From NCBI GenBank assembly GCA_029204225.1, contig MU832116.1, positions 1-64,000 on the forward strand: 64,000 nucleotides of DNA, read 5' to 3'. A program made the translations under genes and the position numbers. Below, one piece after another: positions 24,459-34,060 of the stretch. Under the pieces are notes generated by a model that did no database searches, was not told the origin of the DNA, and saw only the letters and a program-made list of their open reading frames with translations. Position 1 is the stretch's first letter, and each line of letters begins with the position of its first letter. The stretch comes from Diphasiastrum complanatum (taxonomy: Eukaryota; Streptophyta; Lycopodiopsida; Lycopodiales; Lycopodiaceae).

Positions 24459-25080
24459 TCTTTTTTTTTTTTTTTGGGGGGGGGATGTGTTTGGTGGATA
24501 GTTTTTGAAGCCTGAAGTTGTTTTTGGGCTTCTCTGTTGCTTTTCTTGCCTCATAATGAATATCAACCAAAACAATGTTGAAGGAAACACAAAAGATACT
24601 TTCATGTAACGGTTCTTTTGAGGGTGGTCTAAAAAGTCAAGGGTGGGCGTAAAGGTCCTCTAAAGCACATGTTCTACGAATCTCTAGTTTTTCATGATGG
24701 GTGAATAAGAACTTTCGTGGAGTTGCCCTTCCAAAGGTTGACAATGTAATAAAGTTGACAATGGCACCCAAAAACCCAGAAAAAACACCGAAAAAAAAAA
24801 GTTGACATAGAATGTATGTACTATCTAATACCCTAGTGAATTTATTCATAGAAAAAACTAGTAGGTACATTGATGAAAAAGATATGTACACCTCGAAGGG
24901 GGAGTTTAAGCAAAATTAAGCTCAAACAAGAGCAAAGCTTGCGCTGAAGCTTAGATTAATCCAGACCTTGACATAAAAAATAAAGGTGCAAAAGCTATGA
25001 TGATGTTAGTGGGAGTCTGCCAATTAATTACAACAAATCAGAAAGTGAAGAGGTGGTGAGTTGGCTAATGAAAGGAGATG
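24459..25080 (-). other. Probable LINE 3' untranslated region
   Basis: This lies downstream (minus sense) of the LINE reverse transcriptase. A T-run followed by a G-run (24460-24483) would be C-run then A-tail in element sense and may mark the 3' end. A minus-sense AATAAA at about 24840 supports a transcript end. No target duplication was recognised, so the limit is uncertain. Confidence 0.35.
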
Positions 25081-27950
25081 AGATGTAGCAGACCCAACCA
25101 CCGTCACCCGTTGCAGGATTGATAGGGTCTGAGCACGTTGCAGGGCAATGAAAATACGTTGTTTGAAAGAGGCCACGAGAATAGAACCAGAAATACCTTA
25201 ATGCTCTGTCGCCTGATAGAAACACATGCGAAGAAATTCCTCAAAGCGTCGATGCAAGGTGCCATAAGTCTCAATTGCCAAGGGAATGTAAGCATCAGTA
25301 GGGTGCCTGTCGGAGTAGTTTTTTTCCTTCTCTTGTGCTGCCACACCTGCTGCTTCTCCTGGGGTGAAGCCAGAGCGAGGCAGTAGGTCACCAAGCGTGG
25401 ATCAGCAACAACAACATCTGCCAAAGTTCGAAGCCCATCCCGGGAGAGGACAATGTCAACATGCCTACGAGAAGAGTGGGACATGGTAGAAGGAAGGATA
25501 TGAGATCGCTCTCTGAGGACATGGAATGCTCCATCTCTGGCTATAGCGGCCACTGCATCTATGACAACATCATGCATAGCTGTGCGCTCGCTCCCAGAAG
25601 GACAACGAAGGAGATGGATAGCAAGAGCATCAATAGGGTGACCACGAGAGACCCAAGACCAAAGGATGAAGTAGCTCCAAGCGAAGACGAACAACAATGG
25701 TGAAGATGGCTGAAGACAACTAAAATGAAGGAATAACAGGCCGAGCTGATAGCCAAGCCCCCACACCTGGACCCGCACAAGAAAGAAGCCGAGCTTGATG
25801 CAACGCCAAAGGAGCCTCATAGAGCATGTTGGAAAGGGTTTGCTTGTGCACGCGCTCCAAGAGGGTCTCTTGCAGGTGATCTGAACTGAAAGTGAGGAGT
25901 TGCTCGGAAGGAGGAAGACATCTTGGGCAGAGAGGAGGAGCAGTTATTGCGCAGTGATGAGGAGGTGCTGAAAAGACAGAGAACCGCTATACACATGAGC
26001 AATGCAATCCACCAAGAAAGGGCGAAAGCCAGAAAGAAACCGAGAAGACAAAACATGGGTGACAAGAGCCTAGCTCCCAAGAAAAGTTGTAGGTGCAGAA
26101 GAAACCGTAGAGAGAAGACCCACACCTCCACAAGAAATGGGTAACCGAGCCTGGTTCCGAGCTGAAAGGGCCTCCACACCATCCAAAGAACCTGGTCCCA
26201 AAAGGGGGCCAAAATATCCATAATAGAGTTGTCAAAGGAAGAAAGAAGATGCAAAAAGTCCTGAGTAGGTGGGAAAGTACGCAACAGATAAGAAGAATAC
26301 TGGATAAAGCAAGACGTCAAGATGCCAAACACGACCTGATTGTCGCCCAACCGGGGAAGCAGATTTGAATGAGCAATATCCTTCTGGAGAGCCTCACCAA
26401 GAAAAGCAGAGCTGAAGGAAGCAGACCCAAAAGGAACACCCATAATGCGAATGCCATCCGAAGGAGCAAGGAAGCCTTGAGGAGGAACAAAGTCCGGTGG
26501 AAGACCTGCTGGAGACCACACTGAACACTTGCGAGGTTGAATAGACAATCCAAGAGAAGCCAGTTGCTCAGATAAATGATGAAAGACGTGGAGCACCGTA
26601 GGAGCAGGACCAACAATATGAGTGTCATCAGCAACCGAAGGAAATAAGCAGGACGGAAAGGCCAAGCTCGAGGCACAGAAATGAGTCAAAGCAAAAAGAG
26701 GACCACCCAAAGGATCACCTTGACGAGTACCCGCTATAGATTGGATAGTAGAAACATCCAAAGGGCGCACATGGTGACTGTAAGAGAGGGGAGTCTCAGT
26801 AGCATAGAACAACTACACAAATGGGATAAGCTGAGCCAGCTCACCACTAGCTGTCCGCAACTCCCGAAATATCGCAGCTCTAGAAACAGAGTTAAAAGCT
26901 TTCGAAACATCCACTTGGAGAACAACCCAGTCAGGATGGAGATCAAGTGTGGCACACAAACCATGAATGACAGCTACACAGCCACCAAGAGTAGAGACGC
27001 CAAACTGATGAGGGGAGAGAAAAGAGGCAAAAATTTGTTGAAACTGAAAACAGATAGAGCGACTTACAAGATGGAGGAGGACTTCGCGAACAGTGACAAG
27101 ACGGACACCACCCGAGGCTTTAGTCATGGCGATCAAACGAGATGCAGACAAAAGACATGCAACAAAAGAAGGAATGTGACTAGAGGTGATAAAGGAGCAG
27201 ACCTGAAAGAGTTGAACAAAGCCACTAGCAGAGTCCTTAGGTGGAAAGCAATCACGAAGGTGTTCATAGACCAAACCGGAGGGACCACCAACAACAAGAC
27301 GAGGACTACGATGGAAGGCACGAGAGAAAGAATCACGATCAAGCACTAAGTCAACATCATGCACAAAGTCCTCCACAAACAAGGGAACAACGCCTTTATA
27401 AGCAGGATGAAGAGCTTGGAGAGCAGCAACAATATTAGCAGAAGAGGAAGCGGGCATGAGAGGAGCTAAAGCTCGAGCTGCACGAGAATACTCACCAGCT
27501 TGCCCGAGATGCAGTGTGCGACGAAGGCGACGGTGGAGAGGTGGGGCACCTTGAGGTTGAGAGTCCCGTGAGTTGCGAGCAGCAAGTGCCTAACAACGGG
27601 CAAAGTGTTCATCATGAAGTGTTTCCCAGTCTTTCGATAGAAAGCGATGAAGGCGAACACGAGTTTCTCTATGATCAGCATCCCCACCCTTCGGAGGGAG
27701 GACTAGATACCAAAGGGGGAAAAGAAGAAACAGGCAATGCAGCAAGAGGTTCACAACCAAGCGAGAGGGCAGCAGTGCCAAGGGAAGAGCTGGCCGAAGG
27801 AGGAACAGAGGGTGTTGAGGCAAGCGTGGAACCATTAGCAAAAAATGCACAGCTTGATGCGAATGAGGAGGGGAGTCTGGAGGAGGAGAGACAGAGGAAG
27901 CATGCCGTTTGTGATTGAGAGGATGAAGTTGAGAGATGTCTGAAGCCATG
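25081..27950 (-). mobile_element. LINE reverse transcriptase with extended C-terminal domain
   Basis: Non-LTR retrotransposon polyprotein on the minus strand. The upstream part reads RLHRFLSKDWETLHDEHFAR (about 27650). The reverse transcriptase follows from 27457: VVGGPSGLVYEHLRD, LQVDVSKAFNSVSR (first catalytic Asp), GTRQGDPLGGPLFAL, and SVADDTHIVG (the catalytic Asp pair, near 26630). After the RT, a conserved-looking tail (about 25700-25390) has HLLRCPSGSERTAMHD, RRHVDIVLSRDG and LADVVVADPR, suggestive of a Cys-His patch plus a restriction-like nuclease fold. The frame is interrupted by an in-frame TAG at 26813-26815, by a frame change between the RT and the tail (ORFs overlap at 25817-25820), and by further frame changes upstream of 27457. 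No endonuclease of AP type was found upstream. The copy is dead but not very old. Confidence 0.88.
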
Positions 27951-28799
27951 AGAACAACTGTACAAAGGGATCCTTGTGATGGACCACCTCACTAACTGAA
28001 CTGAGATCTTTTTTAAATTTTTTGATTTTTCTTTACACGGAATGTCGTTAACCTCGATGGAGTCGTCGGCCAATGTAAACCTATAGATCTTGCTTCTGAA
28101 TTTAATCTGGTTCTACTCACAATTCACAAGAGACGTTGATTATGCTCCTGTCTGATCACACAACTGGCACACTGATTCTGCCCGTCTGGTGGATAACTAC
28201 TCAGAGAAAACCGATTTATCCCGCAACTTCACATTCAGGCTCAGAGGTGCGCTTCAGATTCAGGCCCATAGGTCGCGATTCTGGATTATAGGTCGTGATT
28301 AAGGTTGAATCCGCTTCAGAGGTGCGCTTCAGATTCTATCGAACTCTTTCTACATCGAAGCAATCATCACATAGTTCTCAGGCAGACTTGTGATTGTTTC
28401 TAGAATAGTCTACACATTATCTCTAACGGTACTTTGTAGACATTATCTAGTAGCGAACCAGCAGGGATGTACAAGCACTATCAACACATCAAACTCAGAA
28501 GGGCAGTGCCAGGCTTGAGTCGTTTGTAGCGACAATTTACAAGCAGTTTCTGCAGCCGTTTTCTGTCATGTAGAGCAGTTTTTGTAGCTGTTTTCTGTCA
28601 TGTAGGGCAACCGTTTTCTGTCAAACCTTTTCCACAACACTACAACAATCACCAACCGTTTGCTCTTTCTCTATCCTTCCTTGCCTAGAGCCTTGGACAT
28701 GGCTTGTAAAGGGGTTTGTAAAGTGCAAGCTTGATCCGATCTAGAGCATTGTTCTTGAATTAGAAGAGCGACCAATACACTAAATCAAAATCTGCGAAT
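27951..28799. other. No gene recognised
   Basis: Contains a local direct repeat: CAGAGGTGCGCTTCAGATTC occurs at about 28239 and 28318, with CATAGGTCGCGATT and TATAGGTCGTGATT between. GTTTTCTGTCATGTAG is repeated near 28560-28600. Possibly a worn LTR. Confidence 0.4.
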
Positions 28800-28802
28800 T
28801 TA

Positions 28803-28973
28803 GAAATTTCCAAGTACTGAACGAGTCGTGGCGACTCCGTCTTCCATCTGCTCCACATTATCAAACTCAGTGGTTTGAACAATCACAGATCCATCATCAG
28901 CATACTGAGGCTCCTCTTTGACCTTCTTGTGGTGGTAGAACAAATGCAGGCCATGGTCATGCTCTCCAGACAT
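28803..28973 (-). CDS. ASR-like (ABA/water-stress/ripening) ORF or first exon
   Basis: A 56-codon reading frame starting at the ATG at 28973-28971 begins MSGEHDHGLHLFYHHKKVKE, resembling the His-rich amino end of plant ASR proteins (typically M-x-E-E-K-H-H-H-H-L-F-H-H-H-K). The acidic middle (QTTEFDNVEQMEDG) also suits an ASR spacer. The ABA/WDS domain that should follow is not found downstream on the minus strand, so this is either a first exon whose partner has been displaced by the LINE region, or a fragment. A GT inside TCAGTACTT near 28815 could be a donor but is weak. The frame is also open upstream to 29162, so the start is chosen by family resemblance. ASR proteins are small hydrophilic stress proteins of nucleus and cytosol. 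Identity is moderate; function in this copy is not shown. Confidence 0.42.
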
Positions 28974-29140
28974 TATTATAATACTATCACAAACACTCGA
29001 TGAAAGCAGCAACAAATCCTTTCTTCCTTGCTTCACGTCCGTAGTTCCTCTCTCTTCACGCGCTAGCGATGGTGGAAGGGGGCTCCCAAATGTGCCATGC
29101 AGGAAGCTAAGGATCGTAGATTTTACGAGATGGATCGGGG

Positions 29141-29214
29141 GTGGGCTAACCTGCTGTAGCACCCCGAGCCGTTGGAGGTGGGCTAACTTGGTGTAACACC
29201 TTGAGTCGTTGGAG
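29141..29214. repeat. Tandem duplication of a 37-bp unit
   Basis: Two imperfect copies, 29141-29177 and 29178-29214, beginning GTGGGCTAAC and ending GTTGGAG. They lie directly upstream of the ASR-like ORF, in its promoter-side position. Confidence 0.9.
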
Positions 29215-29290
29215 TGGCGAGGGTGGCTACAACAAGTAACCCACCGTTAGAGTGACGAGGGTGGCTACAACAAGTAACCCACCGTTAAAT
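29215..29290. repeat. Tandem duplication of a 38-bp unit
   Basis: Two near-identical copies, 29215-29252 and 29253-29290, with the core GAGGGTGGCTACAACAAGTA. They follow directly on the 37-bp pair, so two different duplications sit side by side between the ASR-like ORF and the snoRNA locus. Confidence 0.92.
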
Positions 29291-29636
29291 GACGAATACC
29301 ATACATATCATTCGTATATCTACACTTAAGATTAAAAATATTTTAGAAGCCTTGTTATGGTTCATAATTGAGCTGTTCTTAACCAACCCAATAATACCAC
29401 GTGTCCGTTGTCCCTTTGCACAAATGTTACGGGCTGTACAGACCTGGGACTCATTATGGTTTAGAAATTCCATTCCCAAGCGCCTCCTCTTCCACCTTTA
29501 GGAGGCAGCACTTAAGGGCTTCGCCTTGTTTGACCCTAAAAACAACGGCCGCATAACCCAATCGCAGGCCTCATAATCTAACGGTCAAAAAAGGCCAGTT
29601 AAAATCTGACGGTTGTGATTGCATCGGCCTTTCAAG

Positions 29637-29649
29637 AAACCCTAAACCC
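29637..29649 (+). promoter_or_regulatory. Telobox-type promoter element of the snoRNA locus
   Basis: AAACCCTAAACCC is the telo-box that plant ribosomal-protein and snoRNA genes commonly carry near their promoters. An AAGCCCTAA follows at about 29664, and a TATA-like TTTATTAAAG at about 29684. The first snoRNA begins about 570 bases downstream. The motif is seen; its use here is inferred from context. Confidence 0.6.
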
Positions 29650-29689
29650 AGTCGCATGATAAGAAGCCCTAAGTAGGAGTCTGTTTATT

Positions 29690-30100
29690 AAAGAGAAGAC
29701 AATACATCTTCAGATTTATCTTTTTGCCTCCCTCTGGCGTTGGCGATGGATGATGTTGCGGTTGATAGATCCATTGCGCTATTGAACGGTGACGGTGTTG
29801 CTCAGTCGCTCTTGCGCCTTTACTTTGCGTTTTCACTTGAGTAGGTAGATTAGAGGTTTGATCTTTGTTCGATTTGATTCAGTTTTGATTTAATTCTGTT
29901 TGTTGTAGTTTTCATTGTGGTCTCTATAGTTGCTAGTTTGTTTTTGAATATGAGACCAAGGTTTTTGTCATCGTCAGGAGCGTGGTCCAGGTGCAATATT
30001 TGTTCCCATACTCCTTCAATTGTAAGTTGATTTTTTTTTCTGGAAGCTACCAGACATTATCTTTATTCTTGACTTTCTTCTGGTATATGTACTTTTCTCG
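29690..30100 (+). ncRNA. Probable 5' part of the snoRNA host transcript
   Basis: Downstream of the telobox and TATA-like site lies a 32-codon ORF (29746-29844, MDDVAVDRSIALLNG...) ending TAG next to a GTAGGT that could serve as a splice donor. I do not recognise the peptide. The position suggests the first exon of a non-coding or short-ORF host RNA, or simply the leader of a polycistronic snoRNA precursor. The rest of the stretch is T-rich and intron-like. Confidence 0.4.
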
Positions 30101-30213
30101 AAGCAAACATCAGTAGTGTATCCCATCACTCATTGTATCCGGTTGGAGGACTTTGTGCATGTGAGTCACTTATCTGTACTTATAATAAATCCTCATTCAT
30201 ACCCTCAGTGCGA

Positions 30214-30307
30214 GTTTCTCATTGATGACCAAACGATGACGAGTCTGATTTGCACTACACAAAGTGTCTTATTTGAAGCATCAATGAGGCATTTGTCTGA
30301 GAGAAAC
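30214..30307 (+). ncRNA. U15: Box C/D snoRNA U15 (SNORD15), copy 1
   Basis: A 7-bp terminal stem, GTTTCTC (30214-30220) with GAGAAAC (30301-30307), encloses a C box TTGATGA (30222-30228), the U15 hallmark GATGACGAGTCTGA, and the 3' hallmark GAGGCATTTGTCTGA with D box CTGA at 30297-30300. The two guides, GAGGCATTTG before box D and GATGACGAG before box D', pair with the adjoining rRNA stretches CAAATGCCTC and CTCGTCATC of the large-subunit rRNA, as known for human U15. By the box D plus five rule it would direct 2'-O-methylation of the third A of CAAA. It acts in the nucleolus with fibrillarin. A second copy lies about 40 bases downstream. Confidence 0.9.
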
Positions 30308-30340
30308 GAGTGGTTTTATTTGGTCTTATTATATGTGCAA

Positions 30341-30428
30341 CTCTCTTTGATGACATAGTGATGACGAGACTGATTACACTGAAAGGTGTAACTAGTGAAG
30401 AATCACCGAGGCATTTGTCTGAGAGAAC
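30341..30428 (+). ncRNA. U15: Box C/D snoRNA U15 (SNORD15), copy 2
   Basis: Homologous to copy 1: C box TTGATGA (30347-30353), a second RTGATGA (GTGATGA, 30359-30365), ACGAGACTGA at the D' side, and GAGGCATTTGTCTGA with D box CTGA at 30419-30422. The box D guide CGAGGCATTTG is kept and extended by one pair relative to copy 1. The D' side has a changed base (GAGACTGA instead of GAGTCTGA). The terminal stem is shorter (CTCT with AGAG). The middle of the RNA has diverged fully, so the duplication is old and both copies look maintained by selection. Confidence 0.86.
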
Positions 30429-30502
30429 ATTATTTGAGAAGCGATGGTTCACCTATTTGTTTTCAGGAGTTAATTTATTTTGACTTTTGGAAAGTGTACA
30501 GA

Positions 30503-30586
30503 GCTCGATGATGTTGAAATCTTTGAGACCTGATTGCCTTGTTTAAAGGCTACCTTGATGTCATATTAAGCATGTATGCTGAGGGC
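30503..30586 (+). ncRNA. Box C/D snoRNA, predicted guide for 18S rRNA C38
   Basis: GCTC (30503-30506) pairs with GGGC (30583-30586). A C box ATGATGT (30508-30514), a D' box CTGA (30530-30533), a C'-like TTGATGT (about 30554) and a D box CTGA (30579-30582) are in normal order. The sequence before D', AATCTTTGAGAC, is a perfect 12-base complement of GTCTCAAAGATT near the 5' end of plant 18S rRNA. The fifth position from D' falls on C38 by my count of the standard plant 18S start. Methylation at C38 has a known plant guide, but I do not assign the name. No clear target was found for the region before box D. Confidence 0.75.
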
Positions 30587-31224
30587 CTTCACATTTTTTT
30601 CATTTCGGATTGGCCATATGCGCAACTTCGCCAACATCCAATGCGTTGTAGAAATAGAAACGAACCCTATACCCCAACTTGGAAGTCATCTCTCACGGCT
30701 TTACTGGAATGAACTCGAGAAGTCTATACAGAACTCCATTAATTCTTTAACCTTAACTCTGCTACCGATTGTTAAATTAGATTCTTCCTAATAGGTTGAA
30801 ACTACATCAATATGTTAATAGTTTTAGATTTAGATTTGAAGCAAACAGAGAGCTTGTAAATATTTTGTTCTTCCTGAAGTCACTTGCGAGGATGAGTATT
30901 TTCATGATGTATGTCACTTCATTCGATGCTCACTTGCAGTCCGGGCAGTTATTTTATTTTGGGTGGACTTCTTTCATCCTGGTTGATTGATACAAGGTGA
31001 TTCACTATTATGTTTAAAGGATCAGAGCACTACTAAATCTACAGAATTCCTTTTATCTTTTTTGATGGATTGTCGTAATCTGTCACATGACTTTTAAATA
31101 ATTGTTTATATAGTTTGTTGATATAAGTGTTTCAATGATTATTTTCTTCATGTGAATATACGAATAAGTTTGTTTTTTGATTCTGTTTAAATGCTTTGAT
31201 TTTATTTTCGTATTTATTGTGAAG
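30587..31224 (+). other. Spacer inside the snoRNA cluster
   Basis: No further snoRNA with both a C and a D box and a closing stem was found here. The stretch is AT-rich and may be intron of a host RNA or precursor spacer. Confidence 0.4.
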
Positions 31225-31315
31225 AGTTGCTATGAAGACACCGAAATTCTTCAAGCTCAACAGAACTTAGTGAGCAATAGCTCATGTGCTGACCTTCCCG
31301 CTGAACTGAGCAACT
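31225..31315 (+). ncRNA. Box C/D snoRNA candidate, target unknown (orphan)
   Basis: A perfect 6-bp terminal stem, AGTTGC (31225-31230) with GCAACT (31310-31315), directly encloses a C-box-like ATGAAGA (31232-31238, one change from RTGATGA) and a D box CTGA (31306-31309). Two further CTGA occur at 31289 and 31301. At 91 nt it has the usual size, and it sits between known snoRNAs on the same strand. I could not match the stretches before the D boxes (AATAGCTCATGTG, ACCTTCCCGCTGAA) to rRNA from memory. It may guide another RNA, use a divergent site, or be non-functional. Confidence 0.6.
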
Positions 31316-31346
31316 GAGTATTTTTATCTATCCCTACTTGATAGCT

Positions 31347-31464
31347 GCCCAGGATGAAATCCAGAAGGCTTGTTTCTCATACATTCGCAGTAGCCGCCCG
31401 AGAGTTTTCGCCTTTCTGGGCTTGAGAACTGATGCGGTTCAATCTTCCTTGGATATCTGAGGCC
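31347..31464 (+). ncRNA. U14: Box C/D snoRNA U14 (SNORD14), copy 1
   Basis: U14 is essential for early 18S rRNA processing. Domain A, ACATTCGCAGT (31381-31391), complements ACTGCGAATG of 18S rRNA. Domain B before box D, TTCCTTGGAT, complements ATCCAAGGAA of 18S and ends at D box CTGA (31457-31460), as in all known U14. A C box AGGATGA (31351-31357) stands at the 5' end. The middle contains plant-type helices (GAGAGTTTTCGCC). The closing stem is weak. It lies about 30 bases after the orphan snoRNA and 75 before copy 2. Confidence 0.94.
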
Positions 31465-31539
31465 TCTATCTTTGGCATTTTTATGAAAACAACTATATTA
31501 TTAAACTATGCTTCATCTAACGATGATCATTGCCATAAT

Positions 31540-31657
31540 CGTGTATGATGATCCTTCAAGGCTTGTTTCTCAAAACATTCGCAGTGGCCGTCCGAGAGTT
31601 TTCGCCTTGCCGGGCTTGAGAACTGATGCGGTTTAACTTCCTTGGATATCTGACACG
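31540..31657 (+). ncRNA. U14: Box C/D snoRNA U14 (SNORD14), copy 2
   Basis: Same length and layout as copy 1. A perfect closing stem CGTG (31540-31543) with CACG (31654-31657), a perfect C box ATGATGA (31545-31551), domain A ACATTCGCAGT, domain B TTCCTTGGAT, and D box CTGA (31650-31653). The two copies differ mostly at the ends and in loops, keeping both 18S-pairing domains exact. This copy has the better C box and stem and is probably the stronger of the two. Confidence 0.95.
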
Positions 31658-34060
31658 TTGAAACTAGTTTGTTATGTTGCCTTTGTAGATGTTTCTCTAA
31701 TATTTGTATCAAGAATTTGTGGGATTTGTATTATATGAGTTTTATTGACTGAGTTATTCTTTGCCGTTGCACTTGTCGGATCTTAACATTGATTTACAGT
31801 TTCACAAATTTCATCAATAAAGCACATATTCAAACATCCATGCCAACCATATTACATATAACACTTATGTTATAAAAATGTGTGCATTATAACAAATGCT
31901 TTGTAAAATTCACCAAGAATATTTACAACTAAGGTTTTGTTCTTAGCATAACAGTGCATTTGCATGGTTTGTTATTGACAACATATGTTCAAAATCACAC
32001 ATGGTCATGACATAACAATTGAACTATAAACAAAACTTAAGAACTATCATACCTTAATTTGAAGGCATTTGGAGTCACATTGGATGCTTTGCATGTGATC
32101 CTAATTTATAGGACAAGGTACAGTCAATTATGTAGCCTTAAATTCTATCCTAAGGTCAAGAAATGTTTGTCCCATATTAGGCTTAGGGTAAAGTAAACAT
32201 CTTGATAGCTCTAGATACACTGTATATGTAAATTCTCTCCATTCATGTACTTTTTTATACCAAGTAAATCAATTGAATGCAGGCTTTTGAAGTCTTTATC
32301 GTTCTCTAGTAATCTTGTGTGTTTTGAAGGTGTTTTTTTTCTGATTGAGAGATCCGTCGACTAGGTATAAGCTTTGTTTGTGTGATTTGTCTCTGCTTAA
32401 AGCTCCAAGTGTAGCGTGGCTGCTGAGTTGAGAATCAAGAGCTTCTCAAAAAGCTCATTGTTGGATTTCTACTTTGGCTTGTTGTGTAGTGACACAAATC
32501 TTGTGTAACTCTGACCAAATGCAATGTCAAGTGCTTTGATCTTGCTTGGGCATTTAAAGAGTTAATTTCTTTGAATTTTTCAACCAAAAACTTAGTCAAT
32601 ACAAAATTGAAAGTGGTAAAAGGAGAAGAAAGAAATAGAATAGATTCTGCTACCAAGACTATATCAAATCCATATGATATCAAAACTGTGAGAGATAGGA
32701 TAAAAGGAGAGATTTTTATAGTTGCTTTTGTGTCAAAATGATATTATCTTAATACAATAACAAAATGGATTTGTAAATATCAAAACTAACATGACAAAAA
32801 GGGAATAGTATTAAAAAAATTGAATTGTAAGTTCTAAGGATGTTTATAAATTTGTACTAACGGTCTCATTTAGGCAATGTCTTCTTATTAGACATTTGCT
32901 TTTCCTATCTATCTTCATTTGATGCACACTGTTAGAATATTCTGCTCTCATTCTCCTGTAAAGGCATTGAAGCATTTCTAAAATTGTTCATCAAATGTCA
33001 TAATCCGTGGATGAAATTATAATACTCTTTTGCACAAATAAAACTTATTGTCATCAACTGGAGGAGTTGATGGGTGTAGCAAAAAAAATCCAAATTTTGC
33101 AATGAAAACTGGTAGACCCCCTTGCGTTGTTACATTAGAGACATTACAAAAATTGATCAATCTTCTTAGAGACATTACAAAAATTGATCAATCTTCTAAT
33201 AGCAGTGCAATTCAAATCAGAAACATCGCTTCCATGATAATATTCAATATGCTCATTGACAAGATCAACTAGGATAAGCACCCACGGAGAGAATATTGAT
33301 AAAGAAAAACGTCTTATGACATTGTATTGAGCAATATTTTAACTACTCAAAAAACCATGAAAAGAGAGTATATGAAGAGAGTATTTTCATTGGCAAACTT
33401 CTTGTGCAAATTTTATTACCATGTAAACATGAACATCACGTGATGTTCATGAATGAAATTTACGAAGTTGAATGCATATATAACTATTCTAAATATCTTG
33501 GGCTAAAGTTACAAATACTGCCTAAGAGACAAATTCTGTGAAAGCCATAGAGATTGTGCTTCAACAACCACGTCTTGATAGGGTCGATCTTTAAACAATG
33601 AGGAGAAGAAAACAAATATTTAAAAAAAAAAATCACGAGCTACTAAAGACTCTTCTGTGTTTGAGGAACATACAGGAGGTGAGGAGTCCACATCTCTAGT
33701 AAGGATGACCATGAACCAAAATGCACATGTCTTTCTCAAAAACAATATAACAAATGTCAAACCATGTTCGAGAAGGTACTTGGTTATCATTCACGTAATT
33801 TTGAGTGAAAATACCACATCTTTAGAACCCTCAACAAACATATTCATGTCCATGTGGGAGGCTTACAATCTACAAAGCAAAGTATTTATTGAATGCTATA
33901 ATGTCCAAGAGCAACTTGACCTTGAAAAGATAAATTACTAATGCTATTTAGCGACATTTTTAGTTTCTAATATGGTTTTGTATGAAATTTGAATACATTC
34001 TCATAGTGTTGAACAATTTGACTTCTTCTGTCTATAAATACGATTCCAACGTTCTTTATA
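31658..34060. other. AT-rich spacer, no gene recognised
   Basis: About 2.4 kb without a protein or RNA I recognise. ORFs of up to 94 codons show no domain. A 31-bp perfect or near-perfect tandem duplication lies at 33135-33196. Confidence 0.5.
33135..33196. repeat. 31-bp tandem duplication
   Basis: Two copies, 33135-33165 and 33166-33196, starting TTAGAGACATTAC and ending ATCAATCTTC. They look like a recent local slip in AT-rich DNA. Confidence 0.93.

Noticed and set aside
25138-28073. Plus-strand ORFs of up to 222 codons
   Set aside because: They are shadows of the minus-strand LINE reverse transcriptase.
30840-30960. A further snoRNA between the C38 guide and the orphan
   Set aside because: Contains ATGATGT-like sequence but no D box CTGA or closing stem at a proper distance.
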